Assembly: GCA_018676675.1 (NCBI GenBank)
Contig: JABHEG010000012.1
Coordinates: 1-64,000, forward strand
Length of the DNA: 64,000 nucleotides
Origin: Lentisphaerota bacterium
GTDB taxonomy: Bacteria; Verrucomicrobiota; Lentisphaeria; Oligosphaerales; JABHEG01
Direction of reading: 5' to 3'
Below are positions 1-8,628 of the stretch, in pieces; within the stretch, counting starts at the first letter, position 1; each line of letters begins with the position of its first letter. Under the pieces are notes generated by a model. That model saw only the letters and a list, made by a program, of their open reading frames with translations, searched no databases and was not told the DNA's origin. The position numbers were made by a program, and so were the translations under genes.

Positions 1-354
1 CGACAAGCCGACAGGCCGCCCCGCAACGCGAGTTTCCCAACTTCCCCGTGCCCGTGGGGGAAGCAGACTGACCAACACTCACGCTAGTGGTCTGAGTTTA
101 TTAATCCGCGCGCAAAATGTTGCAGCTATCTTGGCTGCAGAGGCGCCCCGCTGGGAGAGCGGGCGTACCAGAGGGACGTCCCGCCCCCAACGGGGTGGCG
201 CCTGCACCAAGAGAGCGCAACTGCTTCGCAGCGTGGCCCTTTCGACGCCCAGGTGCGGCCGCGACCGACGACGGTGCTTCAGCATCGCCTTGCGGTCGTG
301 GCCGCACCTGGAGCCCCCGAAATGGTCAACGCATTTTGTCGACGGATTAAAAAC
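1..354. repeat. Non-coding stretch with stacked hairpins
   Basis: I found no convincing gene here; the short open frames have no ribosome site and encode arginine/proline-rich low-complexity peptides. The stretch is rich in inverted repeats. 141-147 pairs with 197-203, 147-152 pairs with 158-163, 173-182 is a perfect 10-bp palindrome, and 249-266 pairs with 294-311 (18 bp, one G:T wobble). The last arm carries the core GGCCGCGAC, close to the core of the hairpin at 12067-12142. The block sits downstream of the aldo/keto reductase on its coding strand. It could be a terminator region or a copy of a dispersed hairpin repeat. Confidence 0.6.
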
Positions 355-1275
355 TTAGACCACCAGGTCAGTTGGATCAATACTGATGTTCGCTGCCCCA
401 AGGGCGTCCAGCAAGTGCTCGCATTTGCTGGTCCCCAGGATGGGGATCACCGGGAAGGGCTGGTTCAGCAGCCAAGCCAACGCGACCTGATTCGTACTCA
501 CGCCGCGCTCTTCCGCAAGCGCTTGGACCTTCCGGAGACGAGCCGCGTTCGCCGGCACGTCGTAGGCCTTCCCCTTCGCCCCACCGGAGGCAAAATAGCC
601 TTGAGCGGTTGGCGAGTAGGGAATCACCGGCATCCCCATTCGAACGTGGTACTCCCAATCTTCGGGAGACAGCTCCCGCATGCTCCGCGACATTGGCTTA
701 CTCGCCAAGCTCCAGCACGGCTGACTCGCGACGAATCCCTGGAGACCGTTCTCCAGCGCATAGGTGTTCGCTTGCTCAAGCCGCGTACCTGACCAGTTGC
801 TGCCCGCAAAATAGCGAATTCGCCCCCCACGGACCTCGCTGTTCAGACACTCAACAATCTCCCCGACGGGCACACGCAAATCGTCCCGATGGAGCCAGTA
901 GAGGTCGATGGTGTCAATCTGCATCCGACCGAGGCTGTCATCGATGTCTGCTGCGATGCGTCCCGGCGACAAATAGTGCTCGACGGTTCGGTATCCTGAC
1001 TCAGACGGGTGCCCACCTTTCGTGGCAACCGTCACCTCGTCCCAGAGCCCTCGCCGATCCAGGTAGTCTGCCAACGCCCGCTCACTTGAGCCGGCTCCCG
1101 CAGCCGTCCAGAAACAGTAACAATGAGCCGTGTCAAAGAAGTTGCCTCCGTGTTCCACAAAGGTGTCGAGAAGGGCATCGCCCTCGTCCCCGCCATAGCT
1201 GTCTCCAAAGGGCATCGCCCCCATGCAAAACGTAGAGACGTGCAGATCGGTGCCGGGTATCAGAACGGTTCTCAT
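355..1275 (-). CDS. Aldo/keto reductase
   Basis: This is a 306-residue cytoplasmic NAD(P)H-dependent oxidoreductase of the aldo/keto reductase (beta/alpha)8 family. The catalytic tetrad is visible as Asp48 and Tyr53 (in FFDTAHCY), Lys86 (in ATKGG) and His129 (in YWLHRDD). Length fits the family. The ATG at 1275 follows a good AGGAG ribosome site (CAGGAGCAGACA). It lies 39 bp downstream of the HEAT-repeat gene on the same strand and probably ends a three-gene operon that starts with the six-hairpin protein at 5068. In this setting it may reduce or oxidise a sugar released by the neighbouring enzymes, but the substrate cannot be read from sequence. Confidence 0.9.
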   Translation of the reverse strand: MRTVLIPGTDLHVSTFCMGAMPFGDSYGGDEGDALLDTFVEHGGNFFDTAHCYCFWTAAGAGSSERALADYLDRRGLWDEVTVATKGGHPSESGYRTVEHYLSPGRIAADIDDSLGRMQIDTIDLYWLHRDDLRVPVGEIVECLNSEVRGGRIRYFAGSNWSGTRLEQANTYALENGLQGFVASQPCWSLASKPMSRSMRELSPEDWEYHVRMGMPVIPYSPTAQGYFASGGAKGKAYDVPANAARLRKVQALAEERGVSTNQVALAWLLNQPFPVIPILGTSKCEHLLDALGAANISIDPTDLVV

Positions 1276-1314
1276 TGTCTGCTCCTGATTGGGCGATCGA
1301 AGGCTGCCCCCGAT

Positions 1315-2214
1315 TCACGGTCTCTTGCCGGCCACCGGAAGATTGTCAGCAGGCGGGAAAGGTACCTCCTTCTCAGCCAGCGTGTACAGGGCCCGAGCCG
1401 CCTCCAGACGCACATCGACATCTGGGTCCTGCAGAGCGCGGCTGATGGCGTCTTTCCCCGCACGAATGCGGTGTTCGGCAAGTAGACGAATCGCATGGCT
1501 GCGAACCAGCCAATCCGGGTCCGAGACAGCTGACACCACCGGTTCAACGTCCCCTTTGCGCAGCCTCATATAGGCGTGCATTGCGGAAACGCGGGCGTAG
1601 CAACCGTGCTCCGAACCGATCTCAGCTACGAGTTGCTCAACGACGCGCCTCCGCACGTCGTCATCTGCCAACCGGGCAACCTGGTCAGCAGCCCACCTCA
1701 CAACCCCGTGGTCGGGGACGAGAAGCAAGGCAGAAAACGCCTCAGCATGTTCGGGCTCGGCCCGCCCTTCAATGAGCTTCAATACCCGCCCGGGCCACTC
1801 CTTGCCTTTCGCATTCGGCCCCAGATTAAGCGTGTAGAATTGGTTGGACGACGCCCCGGTGATAGGGTCAAAACCAATCGTCTGCAACGCCTCGATGAGT
1901 ATGGGAACGATATCTACAGGCGACTCCTGAAGCAACTCCTCAAGCCGCTCGATCACAGGCTTGGCATCCTTCTTGATCCGCCCTTCACGGAAGCGTCCCA
2001 GACCTTCCCAACTCACGTAAAACTCAGCGAAACGTTCCGCACTCCCGGAATCAGCCAGGGAGTCCGTGGTCAGGACCTCTTCGGGGGAGATGCCCGGGAC
2101 GGGCGGCTTCGCCCACGAGATGCCGGTCCAAAGAACTGGCAGAGCAGCAACGCTCCCTCGAACCAGAAGCCATCGGGCCACGCCGCTGAGATGTAACGCA
2201 CACATCCTCTTCAT
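1315..2214 (-). CDS. Secreted HEAT-repeat protein
   Basis: The protein has 299 residues from the ATG at 2214, which has a strong ribosome site (GGGAGGGAAG) inside the end of the upstream gene. A longer open frame extends upstream but overlaps that gene. Residues 1 to about 35 look like a signal peptide with a hydrophobic core. The rest is helical. From about residue 150 there are HEAT-like repeats, clearest near the end (DWLVRSHAIRLLAEH and DVDVRLEAARALYTLA). HEAT repeats form solenoids that bind other proteins; no catalytic motif is seen. Only one base separates it from the upstream stop codon, so translation is probably coupled. Its role in the glycan locus is unknown. Confidence 0.75.
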   Translation of the reverse strand: MKRMCALHLSGVARWLLVRGSVAALPVLWTGISWAKPPVPGISPEEVLTTDSLADSGSAERFAEFYVSWEGLGRFREGRIKKDAKPVIERLEELLQESPVDIVPILIEALQTIGFDPITGASSNQFYTLNLGPNAKGKEWPGRVLKLIEGRAEPEHAEAFSALLLVPDHGVVRWAADQVARLADDDVRRRVVEQLVAEIGSEHGCYARVSAMHAYMRLRKGDVEPVVSAVSDPDWLVRSHAIRLLAEHRIRAGKDAISRALQDPDVDVRLEAARALYTLAEKEVPFPPADNLPVAGKRP

Positions 2215-2215
2215 C

Positions 2216-5068
2216 CTACTTCCCTCCCGGCGACAATGCACTGAACTCCAGCCCAGGCAACGGCAAGTCATCTGCTCCGACAACAGACGCATAGACCTGC
2301 CACTTCCCCCACCCTTTCCCGACCTTGATCAGGATCTCGTTGCTCCCCTTCCTCAGAGCGATAGTGACACGCCCTTCCTCCCACTTGGACCCAACGTGCC
2401 AGTAGTGCACTTCCTCACCATTGACCCACACACGCATTCCTCCGGCAGCACCAAGCCGGAGAACGGCACGCTGCACGCGATCACTCTTAACAAAGCCGGA
2501 GACATAGGCCAGCTTGCCCCCCTTAGGCGTCTTCTTGTTCAAGAGGGTCCCCTCCATATCCAGGCGCCCCCGGTTCTTCCCGTTGTCGATGGGAACGAGA
2601 CGATGCCATGATGCAGTCAGACCATCGTGGGTGTAACTCTTGTCGAGTTCAACGCCCTGTTCAGGCTCATACACGCGCTGCTTTAGCCCATCGTCCTCCG
2701 GGTTGGAGAATGGCCCACAGACCGACCAGGCCTGCGTCTCCCATTCGGTTGTTGTCGGCGTCACTGCCCCAGCTTCTCTTGGCACGACCGGATCAAACCA
2801 GAAGAGCTCACTGACATAGCTCAAACGCTGCCTCCCCGCATGGCCTCGGACCATCCCAGGGAACGGATCGAAGCCACCAAACACGCGGTGTTGCTTACGC
2901 CCGCGCCCCCACTTCCACCACAACGGAGCGGGGGGATAGCTCCCATAGTAATCCTGCGCGATCGAGTACGTGTTCTCACGTTCGGCACTGCGTTCCAGTC
3001 CCGCCGCATATGGACTGGGGTGCTCTGCTGCGGGAATCAGCCGGTCGGTCTCTCTGGCTCTCGCCGTGCGGATGAAGGCGATCATCGGCGCGATCGTCCC
3101 CGTTGGTTCGTACTCGCGCATGCAGCTCGGCGGAACAAGACTCGCCAGCTTCTCGGGGCTGTCCTCCATCAGGAACGAACGAGCCCGGATGTAGGATGTC
3201 ATGATGTGCGAATCGTCCCGGTTGTAACGCCAGGCCCAGTGATCCCAACCAAGCTCAGGATCGGTAAGTTCCCAGGCAACCGGTTTGCTCAGGTAGTCCC
3301 GAAAGAACCGAGCTGTGTCCAGACAATGGAAGCGAACCCAGCGGTTGGTGTATTGACGTTCGCCGTGCTTGCGCGGGTAATGGGGGCCATCGATCTGCCA
3401 GCCGGCCGTCGTCCCCCAGATGTTGGTAGGGAACACCTTCATCGGCATTGGTTCAGCTCTGTTGACCGGTTGGTGTCGGTAGAAATAGGAACTGCCATAG
3501 CTCTTGACGTAGTGGTGAACGAACTCACGTACAGCGCAGTAAGAGGCGAAATGGTAGGTGTCCATGTCTCCCACCCGGTACGCCATACGCGCCATCGCGA
3601 TGCATGGCGGGGCTTCATCCCCCTGTTCGGCGATCGAGTGACGCCCAACCCCGGTCCAGTCCATCTCTTCAGGAGTGATAAAGAGGCGCTTCAGCAGCGC
3701 CCATCGTTCCCGGATAAGGTCCCAGTCATCGGTGAAATGGGCATAGGCCCAGACCGAGCGCAGCAAGTTCGCGGAGAACTTCCCCGAATCCCCCCAACGC
3801 CCCCAGGACGCGATGCCCGGCCCATGGAGCTGGAGCTTCCCCCTGTGTGGGCCGAATCGCTCGCGCTGCAACACATACTCATCGTAGTACTTCCGCAGAC
3901 TTCCCCTAGCCTTCTCTATCGCCTCAGGATCCTCCAGATACGGAAGACCGTAAGGGTACCAGTAGTCGCTCTGAATCGCCCAGCAGAACGACCACTTGCC
4001 GAAGTCGACGCGCCAGCTGTCGCCATCGGGAAAACGTTTGGCCATGGCCTTCCGAAGAATGCCGAGGGCCTCTTGGCCGACTGCACTCTCCGGCGGGGGG
4101 ACCTGCATGCGTTCGGTCTCATGGATGTATGACATCAACGAATAAACCGCATCCAGGCGGTCGACCCCCAGCGCCCCAACCAGCGGACCAAAATGCGTCA
4201 TCAACCCGGGATCGTGGAGGGGAGCGGAAAACGTGACGGGGAAGGTGCCATGGTCCAAGGCAAGCCCCAGCGTGGGAGCGACGGCGGCGAACTTCAGCGG
4301 TTCCGTCCCCCAATCATCCGTAGTGTTGAAATACTCGTACTCCTGCCTGATCGTCAACGTCCGGGCTGTGTCATCGACCGAGAAACTCTCCATCATGCGC
4401 ACAGGGAAGGCTCTAATCGTCCGACTCCACCAATCGCAGCGCCGGATGACATCGTCGGGGAGAGATTCGCTCCACGTCCATGACGCCAGGCTCCGCTGGA
4501 CACACGGAAGTTCCCGAATCAAACTGTCTCTGAGCGGCAGCTTGAGCATGCCGAAAAGCGGCATCGCCCCAACCCATCCCGTCTCCTCTTCGGAGAATGT
4601 CAAGGTGACCCCGTCCGCGTCCAGCCGAATCGCCTCTGCTCTGTGCTGCAACACCACCAAGTAGGGAGCATCGAACACGTCGAAACTCTCGGATCCGGCA
4701 AAGGAGGCCAAAAGCCAGGGACGTGACATGACTGCTCCATCCATCTCTCCCCCTCGCCGGAGAGAGCGAATCCCGTCACGAGTCGGTACCAGCAGGGCGG
4801 TCGGCGGGCTCCAATCATACTTGTCCGGCTTGCTGAAACACCGCAACACCGTGCTCTCCGCTCGCAACATCCACGCGGGATGGGTGGACGACCGAATGAG
4901 CGCAAAGGGCCTGTCAAGGCACTCACGCCAGGCCACCCCGTCATACGCGCTCGGCACCAGCGTAGGTGTCCCGTGCGGCCCTCCATAAAGCCCATCCGCA
5001 GCCATCAGCCCCCACGGCAGCATGCAGCTCAAACAGAGAACAAGCACCAATTCGATTCGTTGAACCAT
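2216..5068 (-). CDS. Secreted six-hairpin glycosidase-like protein
   Basis: This is a 950-residue exported protein. The ATG at 5068 is chosen over a GTG one codon earlier because GGGAG lies five bases before it. Residues 1-23 form a signal peptide ending near LMAADG. The centre (about residues 320-640) is rich in Trp, Tyr and paired helices (KFSANLLRSVWAYAHFTDDW), the look of an alpha/alpha six-hairpin glycosidase fold. The last 130 residues resemble a galactose-binding-like beta-sandwich (VWVNGEEVHYW, ILIKVGKGWGKW). It starts the operon with the HEAT and aldo/keto reductase genes. I cannot assign a GH family or substrate; a polysaccharide lyase on the same fold is also possible. Confidence 0.7.
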   Translation of the reverse strand: MVQRIELVLVLCLSCMLPWGLMAADGLYGGPHGTPTLVPSAYDGVAWRECLDRPFALIRSSTHPAWMLRAESTVLRCFSKPDKYDWSPPTALLVPTRDGIRSLRRGGEMDGAVMSRPWLLASFAGSESFDVFDAPYLVVLQHRAEAIRLDADGVTLTFSEEETGWVGAMPLFGMLKLPLRDSLIRELPCVQRSLASWTWSESLPDDVIRRCDWWSRTIRAFPVRMMESFSVDDTARTLTIRQEYEYFNTTDDWGTEPLKFAAVAPTLGLALDHGTFPVTFSAPLHDPGLMTHFGPLVGALGVDRLDAVYSLMSYIHETERMQVPPPESAVGQEALGILRKAMAKRFPDGDSWRVDFGKWSFCWAIQSDYWYPYGLPYLEDPEAIEKARGSLRKYYDEYVLQRERFGPHRGKLQLHGPGIASWGRWGDSGKFSANLLRSVWAYAHFTDDWDLIRERWALLKRLFITPEEMDWTGVGRHSIAEQGDEAPPCIAMARMAYRVGDMDTYHFASYCAVREFVHHYVKSYGSSYFYRHQPVNRAEPMPMKVFPTNIWGTTAGWQIDGPHYPRKHGERQYTNRWVRFHCLDTARFFRDYLSKPVAWELTDPELGWDHWAWRYNRDDSHIMTSYIRARSFLMEDSPEKLASLVPPSCMREYEPTGTIAPMIAFIRTARARETDRLIPAAEHPSPYAAGLERSAERENTYSIAQDYYGSYPPAPLWWKWGRGRKQHRVFGGFDPFPGMVRGHAGRQRLSYVSELFWFDPVVPREAGAVTPTTTEWETQAWSVCGPFSNPEDDGLKQRVYEPEQGVELDKSYTHDGLTASWHRLVPIDNGKNRGRLDMEGTLLNKKTPKGGKLAYVSGFVKSDRVQRAVLRLGAAGGMRVWVNGEEVHYWHVGSKWEEGRVTIALRKGSNEILIKVGKGWGKWQVYASVVGADDLPLPGLEFSALSPGGK

Positions 5069-5310
5069 CACAACTCCCGTCTTCTGAACGTGGCCAACAC
5101 ACTAACAGCCGATGGGAGGCTCGGCAAGAGCTTCCCGCAAAGGCGCTGAAGCGGCTTCTGCAACTTCCGTCCCTTCCGCAAGTCACAGAGTGCATACATG
5201 CATTGTCGGGCTAAGGTGGTAAAGCAGTCGTCACACGACAACACGGTCCGAAGGGACATGAAGAAGACGCACTTTCGGTACGAGTGGTAGGAAACAAGGA
5301 GAACGGAACG

Positions 5311-5895
5311 ATGTCACGGAAACGAATGAAGTTGACGGGCCTGGCTTTGGTGGCTGTTGGTGCAGGACTGATCGTGGGTCAGGGATGCAGCAAGAAGCAG
5401 GAGCAGAGCGCCGCCCCATCGGGTGGCAGCGAAACGAAGGTGGAGAAACCGGCCATCGATAAGTCCGTGCAGGATGAGGCCGCCAGGCTCAAAGCCGAAG
5501 CCGAAGCCAAGGCCGCAGCGATTGCCAAGGCCGCTGAAGAACAGGCCGCCAAGCTGAAGGCCGTACAAGCCGAGGCCAAGCGACTGGCCGAGGAGCAAGC
5601 CGCCAAGCTCAAGGCCCAGGCCGAAGCCGCCCGGAAAGCGGCGGAGGAGCAGGTGAACAAGGCAAAAGCCGAATTCGAAGCACGGATCGCCAAGATCAAG
5701 CAGACAATCGATGCCAAGCAGTACCAGAACGCGCTGACCAGCATACAGGAAGCGCTGACCCTGCAAGGACTGACCGCGGACCAGAAGACACTGCTCGACA
5801 AGCTCCTGGAAACGGTCAAGAAGGCAATGGCGTCCGATGCGGCAACGCAGGCGAAGGCGAAGCTGGGCAACGCCTTGAAAGGCTTTGGCAAGTAG
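5311..5895 (+). CDS. Coiled-coil lipoprotein, TolA-like composition
   Basis: The product has 194 residues from the ATG at 5311, preceded by AAGGAG; an in-frame GTG at 5284 lacks a ribosome site. Residues 1-25 form a lipoprotein signal with Cys26 in a loose lipobox (VGQGC). After a short Ser/Gly/Pro linker, residues 50-135 are a continuous Ala/Lys/Glu heptad region with repeated AARLKAEAE and EQAAKLKA units, a long coiled coil. The C-terminal 60 residues form a helical segment like a TPR hairpin (QYQNALTSIQEALTLQG). It probably acts as an envelope tether or spacer. The gene stands alone, convergent with the DUF4091 gene ten bases away and divergent from the gene at 5068. Confidence 0.8.
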   Translation: MSRKRMKLTGLALVAVGAGLIVGQGCSKKQEQSAAPSGGSETKVEKPAIDKSVQDEAARLKAEAEAKAAAIAKAAEEQAAKLKAVQAEAKRLAEEQAAKLKAQAEAARKAAEEQVNKAKAEFEARIAKIKQTIDAKQYQNALTSIQEALTLQGLTADQKTLLDKLLETVKKAMASDAATQAKAKLGNALKGFGK

Positions 5896-5905
5896 AGCGT
5901 GCCCT

Positions 5906-8608
5906 TCAGCGGGCTAACAGCGCCACACACAGTTCTGCAATTCGTTCCCGTGTCCGCGTCGCATCCCCATTGGTGAACGCACCCTCCCGGCACGTCCACG
6001 GCATGTCTGCCAACAGGGCCTGGAGTTCCGTGTTCGCGGCATCGGCACGAGCCCGACGCCCGGCATCCCCGGACTCACGAGCTTCGCGGATCAGTTCAGA
6101 CAGTGTGTACACGTAGAGGTAATCGTCTACTCCCTCTCGAATCCCTTCCCACTGCAGGGTCGGGGTCAATGCCTTCCCGTCGCGGGTCGGATAGGCGATG
6201 CACGCATCCTTGTTCTCTCGGTGTGCGCCGCCGTCGAAATCGTCGAACACATTCCCTTTCGCCCGCAGGAATGTCCAGGCCCAGCACCCCGTTGCTCCGG
6301 TTCGCCAGAAGTGGAATCCCCCCATGAATCGGTTCACGATCACATTGCCGTCCTGAATCAGATCCATATTGGTGTAACACCCAGTCCCGTACCACCAAAA
6401 AGTGTCTCCCGTAGCCAACGTTTCGGCCCGCAGAGCTTCTGCTGCTTCTGCCTTCGGGAAACTCAGGAAACCGATATTGTTGTAGCAGCGGTAGTCCAGG
6501 TAGGGATCCAGCGTCTCTCGGACAGCCTTTCCGTAGCAGGTATTGAACGTCTTGAAGCCTTCTCCTTTGATTACCCGAAGTGTGCGCAGAGCCGCCTCGA
6601 GCGTCGGACCGCTGTGGGGTTCGTCGACGGAGTGCAGACAGAACTCCGGCCAGTCTCCGGCAACGCTCTCCGCTTTGATAAGCCGCAGGAGCTGGAGATA
6701 CACGTCGTCCGGATCCTCGTTGCGCTGCCCGGTCTGCTCCTTGATCAGGCCCCTGACGACCCCCTCTCCTCCCTGGATTGAGATCACCATCGGGCTTCCC
6801 AGTCCTACCCTCCGGTAAAGCCGCATGCGCCGGCGGAACTCGGAAAAGTCTGCGCGCAGTTTCCCATCGTCGAGCGCCCACGCCGAATTCCACTGCGGAT
6901 ACATCATCAAGGTATTGATACCATGGGCCTGGAAGCTCCGCATTTCCGCCTCAATCTGACCATCGTCAAACGTCTTCCAGCGCGCGGTATCGGGGTACAG
7001 CCCCCAGACAATTCCGGCCGGCTTTCGCAACCGGAAAGGCTGCACCGAGAGCCGGACTGTGACTGCCTCCGAGAGAACGCCGGCAATGCGTACCCGCAAC
7101 GACGCGTCGTAGTCTCCGGGCGGTGCCGTTTCGGGAACGTTGACAATGGCAGCGAACTGCTGTGGAACACCTTGTTGGAGCTCCCCCTGTTCCTTCTTCT
7201 CGAGCAGTTCGGGGATGACATGGTACGTGCTTGAACGCCAATTAGTGAGCTGCGGCCAACACGCCACCCAGCGCAGGTCAACATCTACGCCGGCCAGCAC
7301 CGCGCCCTGCCCGTCCCTGAAGTCACCCAGTTCGACCTGCACTGAAGACGCATCCTGCAGGGGGTGGAGTGCGACATAGAGGGTCTCGTATTCGCCCGGT
7401 GTCACAACCGCCACCACTCGGTCCACGATCTCCTCAGTGCGGGGGTGGCTGTTCGGCCGGATATCCCCCGGCTCACCCCGAGCAAAGACCTGATAGCCAC
7501 GCTGTTGGTCCGCCAAGGTCATCGGAGCGCTCTGATGCGACTCGATGTTCGGGATCTCGTCATAGAATCTACCGTGGGCCACGGCCAGAGAACGCTCACA
7601 GCTCAACACCGTCTTCCCTTCCGCATCCAGCAGCTGTCCGGCCAACTCCAGGCTCTGGAATGGACCGAACGGCAACGTCGTGCCAACCCGTCCGGGGTGG
7701 ACATCCGCAACCTGTTCCGCAAACAGGGATTCGTCGCTACTGCCATCTTTGACCGTGACAACAAGACGATGCTTCCCCAGAGCACTCACATCTACATTGA
7801 CTCGCACCCCCAACGCCATACCCGCATCGGCAACAAGCGCGTAGGGATGCAGGGCCGGGACAACAAGACGCCCTGCGGACTCCGCAACGAACGGGACGGC
7901 ATCGCCCCCCAGGAAAAGGCTGAAATCTTCGAACGTTATATCGCCCAACTTGCTCAACACAACCGACCAGGCAGTTCCGTCCTGATCTGCCCCGACTGCC
8001 ATCGTGACCGTTCCCTTATCAGCGTGGGAATTGCCCTCAGCCACGATCCCCCCCGAAGCGTCGTAGACGGAAAAAGCAGCTGCCTCATTCTTGCCCCCGC
8101 CTCCGACAGTCAGACTGACACTCTCAGCCCCGGCCGGCACCCAGAAGTAGAGCTTCGGGGCGTGATAGATCATCTGCAGCGGTGACGTTTCCGACGCCTC
8201 ATAGGTCACGTGGCGAACGTCAGAACGCACCGAGCACGAGTTCATGCCTGCATCCAACCAGAGCGTGTAGAGACCTGGCTCTGCGTCCGGGACCTGGACA
8301 TCCGCCACTCCGCCCACCGGAATGCTCCCATCACGGAGAACGTCCCCATCTCCCGAGCTGATCCGGTAGGTGAGAGAACCATCGTACCTGCCCACCTGCT
8401 GACAGCCCAGCCGTACCGCAAATTGCTCCCCCTTGCGCAAGAGCAGACGCACAGTGTGCGGACGCCGCATGCGCGCCTCTTTGCCCTCCACCACCTGGAC
8501 AATGCCACCCGCCACCGGAGCAACATGCCCCCCCGGGAGGATTCCCTGGGCCAAGGCCCCGCCGCACAGCGACACAAGAACCACACCTATGAACCGTGTC
8601 TTCAGCAT
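5906..8608 (-). CDS. Secreted DUF4091 glycoside-hydrolase-like protein
   Basis: This is a 900-residue exported protein. The ATG at 8608 has CGGAG upstream, and residues 1-20 form a signal peptide cut after ALA. The first 500 residues are beta-rich sandwich domains. Residues 530-820 look like a TIM barrel (WGLYPDTARWKTFDD; FCLHSVDEPHSG). The C-terminus carries the DUF4091 signature (TLQWEGIREGVDDYLYVYTL). Proteins with this architecture are found in glycan loci and treated as probable glycoside hydrolases; the Asp-Glu pair in VDEPHSG is a reasonable catalytic candidate. It follows the beta-helix gene at 12015 with a 20-bp gap and is probably co-transcribed with it. Confidence 0.85.
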   Translation of the reverse strand: MLKTRFIGVVLVSLCGGALAQGILPGGHVAPVAGGIVQVVEGKEARMRRPHTVRLLLRKGEQFAVRLGCQQVGRYDGSLTYRISSGDGDVLRDGSIPVGGVADVQVPDAEPGLYTLWLDAGMNSCSVRSDVRHVTYEASETSPLQMIYHAPKLYFWVPAGAESVSLTVGGGGKNEAAAFSVYDASGGIVAEGNSHADKGTVTMAVGADQDGTAWSVVLSKLGDITFEDFSLFLGGDAVPFVAESAGRLVVPALHPYALVADAGMALGVRVNVDVSALGKHRLVVTVKDGSSDESLFAEQVADVHPGRVGTTLPFGPFQSLELAGQLLDAEGKTVLSCERSLAVAHGRFYDEIPNIESHQSAPMTLADQQRGYQVFARGEPGDIRPNSHPRTEEIVDRVVAVVTPGEYETLYVALHPLQDASSVQVELGDFRDGQGAVLAGVDVDLRWVACWPQLTNWRSSTYHVIPELLEKKEQGELQQGVPQQFAAIVNVPETAPPGDYDASLRVRIAGVLSEAVTVRLSVQPFRLRKPAGIVWGLYPDTARWKTFDDGQIEAEMRSFQAHGINTLMMYPQWNSAWALDDGKLRADFSEFRRRMRLYRRVGLGSPMVISIQGGEGVVRGLIKEQTGQRNEDPDDVYLQLLRLIKAESVAGDWPEFCLHSVDEPHSGPTLEAALRTLRVIKGEGFKTFNTCYGKAVRETLDPYLDYRCYNNIGFLSFPKAEAAEALRAETLATGDTFWWYGTGCYTNMDLIQDGNVIVNRFMGGFHFWRTGATGCWAWTFLRAKGNVFDDFDGGAHRENKDACIAYPTRDGKALTPTLQWEGIREGVDDYLYVYTLSELIREARESGDAGRRARADAANTELQALLADMPWTCREGAFTNGDATRTRERIAELCVALLAR

Positions 8609-8628
8609 CTGCTATCTCCGTTTTCTCT

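Noticed and set aside
2840-4132. 430-residue plus-strand open frame
   Set aside because: Antisense to the six-hairpin protein and without family features.
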